NCBI RefSeq assembly: GCF_900091495.1
Contig: NZ_LT607413.1
Coordinates: 6,277,001 to 6,341,000, forward strand
DNA from: Micromonospora echinospora
GTDB lineage: Bacteria; Actinomycetota; Actinomycetes; Mycobacteriales; Micromonosporaceae
Length of the DNA stretch: 64,000 nt
Direction: 5' to 3'
Shown here: piece after piece, positions 17,762 through 28,578 of the stretch
Layout: each line of letters begins with the position of its first letter
How positions within the stretch are numbered: the stretch's first letter is position 1
Notes under the pieces: generated by a model
Database searches by the model: none
Told to the model about the DNA's origin: nothing
Seen by the model: the letters and a program-made list of their open reading frames with translations, nothing else
Translations under genes and position numbers: made by a program

Positions 17762-18520
17762 TCAGTGCCGGCGGACCGCCCGGTCGATGTCGACCGGCAC
17801 GGCGGGCGCGCCGTCGACGGGGGCGGGGTCCTCGTCGGTCGGCGCGATGCCGGCGGCGGCGATCCGGTCCAGGGTGGCCAGTCCGGCCGGCTCGATCGAG
17901 CCGAAGACGGTGTAGTTCGGCCGCAGCGTCGAGTCGGACTGGACCAGGAAGAACTGGCTGCCGTTGGTGTCCGGGCCGGCGTTGGCCATGGCCAGGGTGC
18001 CCCGGGCGTAGAGGCGACGCTCACCGGTCGGGTCGGTCGGGACGGGCGGCAGGTCGGTGGGGAGTTCGTCGGCGTACCGGTAGCCGGGGCCACCCGCGCC
18101 GGTGCCGGACGGGTCGCCGCACTGCAACACCTTCAGCGTCGGGTACGCGGTGAGCCGGTGGCAGGAGGTGTCGTCGTAGAAGCGGTGCCGGACGAGGTGC
18201 AGGAAGCTCTGCACGGTGCAGGGGGCCTGCTCACGGTCGAGGACCAGCGGGATCGGGCCCTGGTTGGTGCGCAGCGTGACCCGGACGGTCCCGTGGTCGG
18301 GGGTGCGGCGCGGGTCCGGGGGCAGCGGGACCTTCCGGGCGGGCGGGTCGTCCGGTGTGGCGGTGTAGCCGCACGGGCCGGGCGTGGTCCGGGCGGGCTC
18401 GGCCGCGCCGGCCGGCACGGCGACGCCGACGGCGCCGAGCAGCGCCCCGGCGACCAGGACGCCGCCGAGGAGTCGGGTCCGGGCGGGGGCGGCGGATGGT
18501 GGTCGGGGTGTGCGCGACAC
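17762..18520 (-). CDS. Secreted cyclophilin-type peptidyl-prolyl isomerase
   Basis: A 252-residue protein with a Sec signal peptide (long basic start, LLGGVLVAGALLGAVGVAV core, AGA cleavage) and a cyclophilin domain. Signatures include FLHLVRHRFYDDTSCHRL, the YADEL segment, then GTLAMANAGPDTNGSQFFLV, which forms the active-site strand, and YTVFGSI. The GTG start at 18520 has AGGAGG 4 bases upstream. It likely assists folding of exported proteins. Confidence 0.88.
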   Translation of the reverse strand: MSRTPRPPSAAPARTRLLGGVLVAGALLGAVGVAVPAGAAEPARTTPGPCGYTATPDDPPARKVPLPPDPRRTPDHGTVRVTLRTNQGPIPLVLDREQAPCTVQSFLHLVRHRFYDDTSCHRLTAYPTLKVLQCGDPSGTGAGGPGYRYADELPTDLPPVPTDPTGERRLYARGTLAMANAGPDTNGSQFFLVQSDSTLRPNYTVFGSIEPAGLATLDRIAAAGIAPTDEDPAPVDGAPAVPVDIDRAVRRH

Positions 18521-18723
18521 GGGTCCTCCTGCACGACGGTGGGCGGAAAGATCGCAGTCTATGGACTCGGTTCGGGCTTGTCGACGCGACCGCCCACCGG
18601 AGGCGGTGTCGGCGCCGGCACGTTCGGTGACGGATACCCGACAGCCGACGGGCGTGGTGGGCGGTACGCCGGGCGACGCAGAATCAGCCCGCCGGACCGG
18701 GGACGGACGGGAGCGACCAGAGG

Positions 18724-19320
18724 ATGCCGACACCGAGCCAGCACATGATCGAGCTGGGCATCACCCAGGAGGGCGCGGCGGTCCTGACCCGTCCGGCCGT
18801 GCCCTTCGCGCTGCCCGCCGAGACACCGGACGCGCTGCGGGTGGTGGAGCGCCTGCGGGCCACGATGTCCCGGGTCGCCTCGGTGCACCCGTTCGCCAAG
18901 GGGATGGGGATGGCCGCGCCGCAGATCGGCGTCGGCCGCGCCGCCGCGGTCGTCCGGGCACCGGACGGCGCGGAACTGGTCCTGCTCAATCCCCGGGTGG
19001 TCGCCGAGTCCCCGGAGGTCGACGAGCAGTTCGAGGGATGCCTGAGCTTCTTCGACGTCCGGGGCCTGGTGCGGCGGCCGTCCCGGATCGAGGTGGCCCA
19101 TCAGGAGGTGGACGGGCGGACGACGGTCACCGGGTTCCGCGACGGGCTGGCCCGGCTGGTGGCGCACGAGGTCGACCATCTGGAGGGACGTCTGTACCGG
19201 GAGCGGATGCCACCGGGGGCCGAGGTGATCCCGGTGTCCCGGTACCGGGGCACCGGGACCGGCTGGTCGTACGGCGGTGCCGTACGACCAGCCGACCAGA
19301 GTGCTGCCGGGGGCCGGTGA
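18724..19320 (+). CDS. def: Peptide deformylase
   Basis: A 198-residue deformylase, which removes the N-formyl group from nascent proteins. All three family motifs are present: GMAAPQIG (about residue 62, motif I), EGCLS (about residue 104, motif II with the metal Cys) and HEVDH (about residue 147, motif III with metal His and catalytic Glu). Spacing is normal. The last 20 codons contain a 15-bp perfect inverted repeat, so the C-terminal tail is encoded inside a hairpin. It is divergent from the cyclophilin gene with about 200 bp between them. Confidence 0.92.
   Translation: MPTPSQHMIELGITQEGAAVLTRPAVPFALPAETPDALRVVERLRATMSRVASVHPFAKGMGMAAPQIGVGRAAAVVRAPDGAELVLLNPRVVAESPEVDEQFEGCLSFFDVRGLVRRPSRIEVAHQEVDGRTTVTGFRDGLARLVAHEVDHLEGRLYRERMPPGAEVIPVSRYRGTGTGWSYGGAVRPADQSAAGGR
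19261..19293. terminator. Perfect hairpin inside the 3' end of the deformylase gene
   Basis: GGCTGGTCGTACGGC (19261-19275) and its perfect complement (19279-19293) flank a 3-base loop. It lies 25 bases before the deformylase stop and 77 bases from the stop of the convergent azoR gene. It probably acts as a bidirectional terminator. Confidence 0.55.
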
Positions 19321-19369
19321 ACCGCTACGCGGCCTTTCTTCTCTGGAGTCAGCGCCGGCGAACGGCGAC

Positions 19370-20011
19370 TCAGGCGGCGTGACGGTTCGCGAGTGTCGCG
19401 CCGGCCTCGACCGCTGCGTCCTCGGCGGTCTTGCGCATCATCGCAGCGATCTCGGCGAACTCGTCGAGGGCCGGGTTCACGCCGACGAGGGTGAACTCTC
19501 GCTCGACGACCGTGAGGTCGGCGCCCCAGACGTCGACGAGGATCCGCCGGAGGTAGTCGCTGTTGTGGTCCCAGCCCTCGCGCGGGGTGCCCGGGCCGTA
19601 GGCGCCACCGCGGGTGGTGATCAGGACGGTCGGCGTCCCGTCGAGCAGACGGGTGCCCTGGGGTACGCCGGCGAGGGCGAGGTCGATCCAGCTCTTCGCG
19701 TGCTGCGAGATGCCGTAGTTGTAGAGCGGCAGGGCGAGCACGGCGCTCGTGGCCTGCTGCAACTCGGTGGCGATCCGCTCGGCGGTGGCGAGCGCCTCGC
19801 GCTGGGCGGCGGTACGGTCCCCAACCGGTGTGAAGCTGCCGGAGATCGCGGCGGCCCAGGCGTCCGCGGGCAGGGGGTCCTGACCGAGGTGACGGCGCAC
19901 GACCGGCACCTCGGGGCGGGCGGCGGTGAACGTGTCGAGGACCAGGTCGGCAAGTGCGCCGCTGGCGGAGCGGTCGCCCTGGATGCTGGCGTCAACGCGG
20001 AGCAAGGACAT
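19370..20011 (-). CDS. azoR: FMN-dependent NADH azoreductase-type flavoprotein
   Basis: A 213-residue flavodoxin-fold reductase of the AzoR/NQO family. It has the N-terminal VDASIQGDRSAS phosphate-binding loop, LALPLYNYGISQHAKSWID and the TTRGGAYG loop that contact FMN. Such enzymes reduce quinones and azo compounds with NAD(P)H and protect against electrophiles. GGGAGAT precedes the ATG at 20011. It is divergent from a MarR-type regulator across twin palindromes, so repression by that regulator is likely. Confidence 0.87.
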   Translation of the reverse strand: MSLLRVDASIQGDRSASGALADLVLDTFTAARPEVPVVRRHLGQDPLPADAWAAAISGSFTPVGDRTAAQREALATAERIATELQQATSAVLALPLYNYGISQHAKSWIDLALAGVPQGTRLLDGTPTVLITTRGGAYGPGTPREGWDHNSDYLRRILVDVWGADLTVVEREFTLVGVNPALDEFAEIAAMMRKTAEDAAVEAGATLANRHAA

Positions 20012-20030
20012 GCGGATCTCCCGGTGAAAG

Positions 20031-20075
20031 CTTGAATGTTCAAGTCGAGGCTATCACGATACTTGAACATTCAAG
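20031..20075. promoter_or_regulatory. Twin operator palindromes between azoR and the MarR gene
   Basis: CTTGAATGTTCAAG (20031-20044) and CTTGAACATTCAAG (20062-20075) are exact reverse complements of each other, and each is itself palindromic (CTTGAA/TTCAAG). Centres are 31 bp apart, about three helical turns. They lie between the divergent starts at 20011 and 20096 and are the natural binding sites for the MarR-type product. Confidence 0.85.
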
Positions 20076-20095
20076 TTGCCGGTAGGATGGCTCCT

Positions 20096-20617
20096 GTGAG
20101 CACCGACAGCACCAGCGAAACCGTGGTCACGGACGACGTGCCGTGGCTGTCGCCTGACCAGCAGCGCGACTGGCGCGCCCTGGTCGAACTGCTGGCGATC
20201 CTGCCGTCGGCGCTCGACGCGCAACTCAAGCGGGACGCGGGCGTGAACGGCTTCGAGTACCAGATACTCGCCGCCCTGTCCGAAGCGCCCGACCGCACGC
20301 TGGGGCTCACCGAGCTGGCCATCTCGGCCCAGGGGTCACTCTCCCGGCTCTCCCACGCGCTCACCCGGCTCGAACGGTCGGGATGGGTGGAGCGGCGCCA
20401 CCTCGCCGACGGTTGCCGGCGCGCGAAGGCCCTGCTCACCGACAACGGCTGGGCGAAGCTCCAGGAAGTCGCCCCGGGTCACGTCCGCGAGGCGCGTCGT
20501 CTCGTCGTCGACGTGCTCACCCCGGAGCAGCTCTCCGCGCTCGGCGACGCCGCCAGAGCCATCACCGCTGCCACGACGCACGGGGCGAAGGCGTGCGGGG
20601 AGATCAGCGACTGCTGA
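20096..20617 (+). CDS. MarR-family transcriptional regulator
   Basis: A 173-residue MarR-type winged-helix protein. It has the dimer helix LVELLAILPSALDAQL, the recognition region LGLTELAISAQGSLSRLSHALTRLERSGWVERR and a wing with DGCRRAKALLT. The GTG at 20096 is preferred because GGTAGGA sits about 9 bases upstream; ATG 20087 is too close to it. The cysteines in DGCRR and near the C-terminus could sense oxidants, which is only a suggestion. It probably represses azoR and itself. Confidence 0.87.
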   Translation: MSTDSTSETVVTDDVPWLSPDQQRDWRALVELLAILPSALDAQLKRDAGVNGFEYQILAALSEAPDRTLGLTELAISAQGSLSRLSHALTRLERSGWVERRHLADGCRRAKALLTDNGWAKLQEVAPGHVREARRLVVDVLTPEQLSALGDAARAITAATTHGAKACGEISDC

Positions 20618-20714
20618 CCCGGCACGCCGGACCAGACGCGGCAGCGGCCGGACGACCCGGAGACGAGGGCGACGGCGGATTCGACGGCGAGCCGGCCCGG
20701 GCCCGGTTCGTGGA

Positions 20715-21521
20715 TTACGGCGTCGACGGCGCCGCGTCCGTCACGGGGACCAGCGGTCGGGTCCAGTCGCCGGTCGCGGGACGGGTGCCGGGACCGTCGC
20801 CCCCGACCAGCCCCCGGCGTCGGAGGTAGTCGTACAGGGCCGCCGAGGCGGCCAGTCGGGTCAGGCTGCGCCGGTGCAGCTCCTGCTCCCGGCGGGCCAG
20901 CTCGGCCCGCACCCGCTGCGGGCTGCCGGTCGTGCGCAGTTCACCGAGCACCGACGCGACGATGTCGAACGGGTAGCCGCCCCGGCGCAGCAGCGCCACG
21001 ACCTGGGCGGCGCGCAGCTCGGCCGCGTCGTAGAGCCGGTAGGACGTACCCCGTTCCCGGACCGGTCGCAGCAGCCCGCGTCGTTCCCAGAGCCGCAGCA
21101 GGGAGGTCCGGACCCCGACCAGGTCGGCGACCTCGCCGATGCGCACGCCCCGGCGGCGGGCCGGCACGGTGACCGCCGGGCCGGCCACCACGGTGTCGAA
21201 CGCGCCGAGCACCCGCCGGATCTCGGCCCGTTCCCGGTCCAGCTCGGCGTGGCCCCGGTCGAGCGCCGCCAGCGCGGTGGCCAGGTCTCCCCCGTGCGCC
21301 GCGGCCATGACCTCCCGGGTCCGGGCCCACCCGTGCCCCTCGGCCATCCGCCGGACGACCACCAGCGCCTCGGCATGCGCGGCGGTGAAGACCCGGTAGC
21401 CGGCGGGGGTGCGGGTCACCGGCGGGAGCACCCCGAGGTCGACGTAGTTACGGACCTGCTGCACCGAGATCCCGACGCTCGCCGCGAGGTCCACGGCGCG
21501 CAGCCGCGACGGTTCCACCAC
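20715..21521 (-). CDS. MerR-type regulator with two helix-turn-helix domains
   Basis: A 268-residue protein with two MerR DNA-binding domains in one chain. The first (residues about 6-75) reads AVDLAASVGISVQQVRNYVDLGVLPP with GYRVF; the second (about 128-195) reads RIGEVADLVGVRTSLLRLWERRGLLRP with SYRLYD. A coiled segment lies between them and an Arg-rich helix follows. Typical MerR proteins have one such domain and act as dimers; here one chain could span a full operator. The GTG start has AAGGTGG upstream. It is divergent from the UvrA-like ATPase gene, which it probably controls. Confidence 0.87.
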   Translation of the reverse strand: MVEPSRLRAVDLAASVGISVQQVRNYVDLGVLPPVTRTPAGYRVFTAAHAEALVVVRRMAEGHGWARTREVMAAAHGGDLATALAALDRGHAELDRERAEIRRVLGAFDTVVAGPAVTVPARRRGVRIGEVADLVGVRTSLLRLWERRGLLRPVRERGTSYRLYDAAELRAAQVVALLRRGGYPFDIVASVLGELRTTGSPQRVRAELARREQELHRRSLTRLAASAALYDYLRRRGLVGGDGPGTRPATGDWTRPLVPVTDAAPSTP

Positions 21522-21689
21522 CGGCCCACCTTAGCGCCTCCCCCTCGGTTGAGACTTTTCCGCCCTTTCTTTCGGCGATCACCGGGGATCGTCCGCGAAA
21601 CCCTCAACGTGCTCGTCAATGGGAGAATGTAATCCCGCCAGCTCATCGCGTAGCTCGGGCGGGACCCACCCTGCCCGGAAAGGGTGACC

Positions 21690-23960
<2,271 letters not shown>

Positions 23961-23980
23961 GGCGTGCCGGTCACGACGGC

Positions 23981-24016
23981 GTCGCCCCGCCGGACCGAGG
24001 GGTCCGGCGGGGCGAC
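23981..24016. terminator. Bidirectional terminator hairpin
   Basis: GTCGCCCCGCCGGACC (23981-23996) and GGTCCGGCGGGGCGAC (24001-24016) form a perfect 16-bp stem with a GAGG loop. It lies between the convergent UvrA-like gene (ends 23960) and the LPVTG protein gene (ends 24038). Confidence 0.8.
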
Positions 24017-24037
24017 CGTCCGCGTGTCGGGTGCGCC

Positions 24038-24763
24038 TCAGCTCGCGGTGTCCGCGCCGACCCGGTTGCGCCGCCGCAGGGCGAACGTCGTCAGCAGCAG
24101 CACCGCGCCGACGCCGACCAGACCGCCGCCGACCTTGAGCGGGGTCTCCAGGCTGCTGCCGGTCACCGGCAACGGGTCGTCGTCGTCACCCTGGTGGGGG
24201 CGCAGGACGGTCAGCGTGGCGGTCCCGACGTAACCGCTGGTCAGGCCCCGCGCGGTGATGGTGATCGTCCCCGGGTGACGTGGCCGGAAGGCGAACTGGA
24301 ATCCGCCGTCGTCGTCGGCGCGGATCCAGAAGACCTGCCGCGCCCCGTCGGGGGAACCGTTCCACGGGCCCTTGCTCGGCACGTGCTCGGGGCCGTTCGG
24401 CTCGCCGGGCTGCGGGGCGGCGCGGTGGTACGACACCGGGGCGAGCGCCACCGTGCTGCCGTCGCCGCGCCGGGCGGTCTCCTGTCCCGGCAGGCCGGCG
24501 GCGAGCGGACCGCTGGTGATGGTGATCTCCACCTGCTCCTCGTAGTAGTAGCCCCGGCCGGTCACCGTCGCGATCTCACCGACCTCCACGGTGCTCGGCG
24601 AGACGGTCAGGCCCCGCTGCGGCGGCTGGTACGGCGGCGGCTGCGCCGACTGGGACGGCTGCGGCGGCGGTTGCGGCTGGGACAGTGCCGCCCCCGCAGC
24701 GCCCGGCATGGCCGCCGCGGCCAGGCCGACCGCGATGGTCGTGATGATGCGGGATAGCCGCAT
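24038..24763 (-). CDS. Sortase-anchored surface protein (LPVTG)
   Basis: A 241-residue exported protein. A signal peptide (cleavage near AGAA) is followed by a Pro/Gln-rich segment, then an immunoglobulin-like domain (GLTVSPSTVEVGEIATVTGRGY, ending in a GTATLTV strand), and a C-terminal sorting signal: LPVTG (about residue 198), a hydrophobic helix and an RRRNR tail. It should be attached to the wall by a sortase, none of which is in this window. It follows the DUF4012 gene by 12 bases, so the two are probably co-transcribed as part of the exopolysaccharide locus. Confidence 0.85.
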   Translation of the reverse strand: MRLSRIITTIAVGLAAAAMPGAAGAALSQPQPPPQPSQSAQPPPYQPPQRGLTVSPSTVEVGEIATVTGRGYYYEEQVEITITSGPLAAGLPGQETARRGDGSTVALAPVSYHRAAPQPGEPNGPEHVPSKGPWNGSPDGARQVFWIRADDDGGFQFAFRPRHPGTITITARGLTSGYVGTATLTVLRPHQGDDDDPLPVTGSSLETPLKVGGGLVGVGAVLLLTTFALRRRNRVGADTAS

Positions 24764-24775
24764 GATGGATCCTTC

Positions 24776-26551
24776 CTACTGGTCACAGGGTGACGCGGTT
24801 TGGATGTGGGTGGTCCACGGAGTGGCGGTGGGGGTGAGCCGCAACCCGGCCCCACCGGTGCCGCTCCGGTCGGTCAGCAGGTCGACCTCGAGGTTCCGGG
24901 TCTGACCGGGCCCGGTGTCGACGGTCGCGACGGCGACGTGACGGCGACGCTCGGTCCCGCTGCCCAGCGCCGTGTCGACGCCGTCCAGCCGGGCCCGCAC
25001 GATCGCGCCGCCCGCCGGGCTGAACACGTGGACCAGGGTGCGGACGACGTACGGGTCGCCCGTCCGGCCGACTCCGAGCACAGAAGGCGTGAGCCCCGAC
25101 CTCGGCGCCGAGGAGCGCAGCGATATCCTCAGCCGCAGTTCGCGTCGACCGTCCGGTCGGCACGTGCCGACCGTCAGCTCCGCGCCCGGTTCCAGGTAGT
25201 AGCCGAGCTTCGCGCCGCTGCCGTCGTTGAGGAACACGCCGACGGTCGGCTCGGCCTCCCGCTCCGGAAGCACGCCGGTCAGTCGGCTCTCGCCGAGCAT
25301 CCGTTGCTCCTCCGGGTGGGCACTCCAGAACAATATCCGGCTTTCGGCAACAGATCGGTCGAATGCTGACAAAAGCGGCTTAGGCGGGACGGGTCTGGCG
25401 AGAAGGGCCTCGAACACCGCCGCCGCCGACCGGGCGAAGAACTCGTCCTGGCGACGCAGGTCGAGCTTCAGGTAGCTCTCCGACAGCAGCGACCGCACCA
25501 CGTTGTCGCCGGTCAGGCGGCCGAACCCGGGCACCTCGACCGGTCCGGTGACCGCCAGCAGGTACGACAGGGCGACCGGGTCGGTGGCCAGGACGCCGTC
25601 GACCGTCTCGCCGGTACGACGGCGGTACATCTCGCGGTAGAGCGCGGCAGCGGTCGGGAAGTGCGGGGTGAGGTTCACGTCCGCCGGCCAGATGCCGGGC
25701 AGGTCGGTGTAGAGGGCACGCATCTCGGGGCCGACCCCCGGCAGCGCCGGCAGGAAATGGCCGAGCTGGCCCGCCGTGCCCTGCCGGACGAGTCGGATCC
25801 GTCCCCGCTCGGCCCGGACGACCGCGTACGCGCCGAACATGCCCCCGGTGGCACGCAACTCGGCAAGGTTCTGGGAGACCAGCAGGTAGTCCCGGCCCTC
25901 GGTGACGCCCAGCAACGGGGGCAGCAGCGCGGCCCCCCGACTCACCGCGCCGGTCAGTCCGGCCAGCCGGTCGACCTCGCCGCGCAGTTCGGCGACGGCC
26001 GCGTCGACCTGCCCGGTGAGACCGCCGGTCGCCACCCCGCCCAGCCGGGTCCGGGCCGCCCGGACGACCTCGTCGGCCGCCGACAGCTCCTGTTCCGCCG
26101 CCTGCAGCCCGGCCAGGTCGAGCCGGCCCTCCCGGGGCAGGAGCGCGTCGAGGTCGACGCCGAGCAGCCGGGGGAACGCGTGTCGGGCCAGGTCGTCCAC
26201 GGTGACCGCCACCTGGCGGACCGCGGTCAGGTCGTCGCCCGCGAGAGGCGCCCGCCGTCCGAGCGCCCAGCCGGGATCGGCGGTCGCCCGTCGGGCGGCG
26301 GCGGCCCGTTCCTGGAGCTCCGCCAGGGTGCCCCGACCGCCGGCAACGTCCCCGTCGAGCACCTGGACACTCAGCTCGCGCGCCAGCCCGGCCGCGCCGA
26401 GCAGGTGATCCCGCGCCTGCCAGGCCCGGAATCCGACCCAGCCGACGGCGGCCAGCGCCAGCGAGACCACCAGCAACCCGGCGACCGCCGCTCGGCGCAG
26501 CCGCGACCGGGACCGACCGCGTCGCCACCACGGCGCTGCGCGTGTGGTCAC
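24776..26551 (-). CDS. DUF4012 membrane-anchored extracellular protein
   Basis: A 591-residue protein with a short basic cytoplasmic start, one transmembrane helix (about residues 20-45) and a large outer domain. The DUF4012 core is recognisable from LLVSQNLAELRATGGMFGAYAV and DVNLTPHFPTAAALYREMYRR through VDGVLATDPVALSYLLAVTGPV. The N-terminal outer part is coiled-coil-like. DUF4012 genes are often found with exopolysaccharide genes; a LytR-CpsA-Psr-like transferase role has been discussed, but I see no direct evidence. The GTG start has GGAGG upstream. Confidence 0.82.
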   Translation of the reverse strand: MTTRAAPWWRRGRSRSRLRRAAVAGLLVVSLALAAVGWVGFRAWQARDHLLGAAGLARELSVQVLDGDVAGGRGTLAELQERAAAARRATADPGWALGRRAPLAGDDLTAVRQVAVTVDDLARHAFPRLLGVDLDALLPREGRLDLAGLQAAEQELSAADEVVRAARTRLGGVATGGLTGQVDAAVAELRGEVDRLAGLTGAVSRGAALLPPLLGVTEGRDYLLVSQNLAELRATGGMFGAYAVVRAERGRIRLVRQGTAGQLGHFLPALPGVGPEMRALYTDLPGIWPADVNLTPHFPTAAALYREMYRRRTGETVDGVLATDPVALSYLLAVTGPVEVPGFGRLTGDNVVRSLLSESYLKLDLRRQDEFFARSAAAVFEALLARPVPPKPLLSAFDRSVAESRILFWSAHPEEQRMLGESRLTGVLPEREAEPTVGVFLNDGSGAKLGYYLEPGAELTVGTCRPDGRRELRLRISLRSSAPRSGLTPSVLGVGRTGDPYVVRTLVHVFSPAGGAIVRARLDGVDTALGSGTERRRHVAVATVDTGPGQTRNLEVDLLTDRSGTGGAGLRLTPTATPWTTHIQTASPCDQ

Positions 26552-26661
26552 CCGACCTCCAGGGAAAAGGACGAAAAGCGCTTTCTCCCCGTTTTCTACC
26601 TGGTCCGGTGGGCCATGCGTGGCGTTTTGACAAGATTTGGCGATATGGAGGTTTTACGACT

Positions 26662-27879
26662 TCAATTCGGGTTCGGTGCCGTCGCCCGTCCGGCGGCGAC
26701 GTCGTAGAGCATCCGTTCGATCCGGTCCACGCCGGCCCGCAGGGACATGTCCCGCTGGTACGCCTCCCGGCCCCGCTGGCCCATCCCGGTGCGCGCCTCG
26801 GCGTCGATGGTGGCGGCGAGCCAGAACCGGTCCGCCAGCGCCGCCCAGTCCTCCGGTGGGCAGGACAGGCCCGCCCGGGCCCGCTCCACCATCGTCGCCG
26901 GGTCACCGGCGGCGGCGGCGATGACCGGCGTGGCGCAGGAGAAGGCGGCGGGAAGCTCTGCGGGCACCACGCCGCGCAGTTCGGGCAGGTCCCGCAGCGC
27001 CACCAACTGGTAGTCGGCGGCGGCGTACAGGTCGGCCAGCTCCGCCGGTGACCGCCGCTCGACGAAGCGGACGTTGCGGACCCCCCAGTCGGCCACCAAC
27101 TCCCGCAGGCGGGGCTCGTCCGCACCGGAGCCGGCGAGGACCAGGTCCATCCGGTCCGGCACCGCAGCGGCCGCCCGGACGGCGGTCTCCAGCCGCTGCC
27201 GTTCGCCGATCGCACCCGTGTGCATCACCACGCAGCGCCCGGCGCCGCCGACCAGGCGGCGGACGGCGGGGCTCGGCCGGACCGGCCGGAAGATCCGCTC
27301 GTCGGTCCAGGGCAGCACCAGCCGCACCCGGGACGGATCCGCGCCGGCAACGGTCGCCATGTCCCGCATGGAGGGCGCGCTCACCGCGACCGCGTCGGCG
27401 GCGCGCAGGAGTCCGCGCAGGACCGCGGCGGTACGCTCGCCGCCCGGTTCCCCGGTCAGCTCCGCGCGCGGCCGGACGTCCTGGACGTGCAGCAGCACCG
27501 GCACCCCGGACAGAGCCCGCCGCAGGGCCGCGGCGGCGAGGGTCACCGCCGGCGTCTGACAGACGACCAAGGCGTCGACGCCGGCCAGGAACCCGTGTCC
27601 GGCCAGCGCGGCGGCGGTGGCGAAGGTGAGCTGACCGGCCAGCCGCGCGCGGGGCGAGATGTCGGCGGCGTACCGGGGCACCCGCCGCACCGTCAGTCGC
27701 TCGCTGCGGGTCTCGTACCGCCAGCGCTGCCGCCACCCCGGGTGGATCCGGCCGCCCGGGTGGTGCGGGAACCCGGTCAGCACCCGCACCTCGTGGCCCC
27801 GGGCAACCAGTTCCTCGGCCAGAGTCCCGGGCAGGAACGCCGGCTCGGGCGGGAAGTGGTAGGTCAGGACGCCGACGCG
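26662..27879 (-). CDS. Family 4-type glycosyltransferase (GT-B fold, WcaI-like)
   Basis: A 405-residue GT-B glycosyltransferase. The N-terminal domain begins VGVLTYHFPPEPAFLPGTLAEELVARGHEV, typical of WcaI-like enzymes. The C-terminal domain has VVMHTGAIGERQRLETAV, a donor-binding region VRFVERRSPAELADLYAAADY and PAELPAAFSCATPVIAA in place of the usual E(x7)E. It likely adds a sugar to a lipid-linked exopolysaccharide precursor in the cytoplasm. I chose GTG 27879 since the preceding in-frame codons to 27924 are low-complexity; either is possible. Confidence 0.82.
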   Translation of the reverse strand, partial: RVGVLTYHFPPEPAFLPGTLAEELVARGHEVRVLTGFPHHPGGRIHPGWRQRWRYETRSERLTVRRVPRYAADISPRARLAGQLTFATAAALAGHGFLAGVDALVVCQTPAVTLAAAALRRALSGVPVLLHVQDVRPRAELTGEPGGERTAAVLRGLLRAADAVAVSAPSMRDMATVAGADPSRVRLVLPWTDERIFRPVRPSPAVRRLVGGAGRCVVMHTGAIGERQRLETAVRAAAAVPDRMDLVLAGSGADEPRLRELVADWGVRNVRFVERRSPAELADLYAAADYQLVALRDLPELRGVVPAELPAAFSCATPVIAAAAGDPATMVERARAGLSCPPEDWAALADRFWLAATIDAEARTGMGQRGREAYQRDMSLRAGVDRIERMLYDVAAGRATAPNPN

Positions 27880-28026
27880 CACCGGAGCACCCCCGTCCCG
27901 CCCGTCGGCGCGGCACCCGGGCACACCGGGCGGCCCACCGCATACGATGCCGGCATCCCCTCACCCGATCGCCGGTCGCCACCTGGCGCGGCCGGCTCCA
28001 GGACGTGCCGTGACCGAGGGGCCCCC

Positions 28027-28578
28027 ATGACCGAGCAGGTGCTGTTCGTCTGCCACGCCAACCTGTGCCGTTCACCGATGGCCGAGTACCTCGCCCGACG
28101 GGCATTGGAGCGGTGGCCGGTGACGGTGGCGAGCACCGGCACCGACGCCGTCCCGGGCCGGCCGATCCACCCGTACGCGGCGGTCATCACCGCCGCCCGG
28201 GGCATCGACGCGAGCGGGTTCCGCAGCCGGCGGTTGCGGGCCGACCAGCTCACCGACGCCACGCTGGTGCTGACCGCGACCCGGCGGCAGCGCTCGGTCT
28301 GCGTCGGGCTGGCCCCGGCGACGCTGCACCGGACGTTCACGCTGCACCAGTTCGCCCGCCTCGCCGCGGTGGCCGACCCGCCGCCGAGGACGGCGGATCG
28401 GCCGGTGCGGGCGGCGGTGGAGGCCGCCGCCCGGGCCCGGAGCCGGCTGCAACCGATGCCGGACGCGGACGACCTGGTGGACCCGATCGGCGGCACCGCA
28501 GCCGACTTCCAGCGGTGTGCCGAGGAGATCGAACGGTCGATGGCGCCGATCGGGGTGCTCATCGCGGCAGCCGGGTGA
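28027..28578 (+). CDS. Low-molecular-weight protein tyrosine phosphatase
   Basis: A 183-residue phosphatase. The active-site loop is CHANLCRS starting at Cys9 (CX5R), and a later DDLVDPIGG contains the probable general-acid Asp. GAGGGG precedes the ATG. Such enzymes dephosphorylate the tyrosine kinases of exopolysaccharide export. Its last 20 bases overlap the last 20 bases of the convergent BY-kinase gene, so the antagonistic pair is linked tail to tail. Confidence 0.88.
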   Translation: MTEQVLFVCHANLCRSPMAEYLARRALERWPVTVASTGTDAVPGRPIHPYAAVITAARGIDASGFRSRRLRADQLTDATLVLTATRRQRSVCVGLAPATLHRTFTLHQFARLAAVADPPPRTADRPVRAAVEAAARARSRLQPMPDADDLVDPIGGTAADFQRCAEEIERSMAPIGVLIAAAG

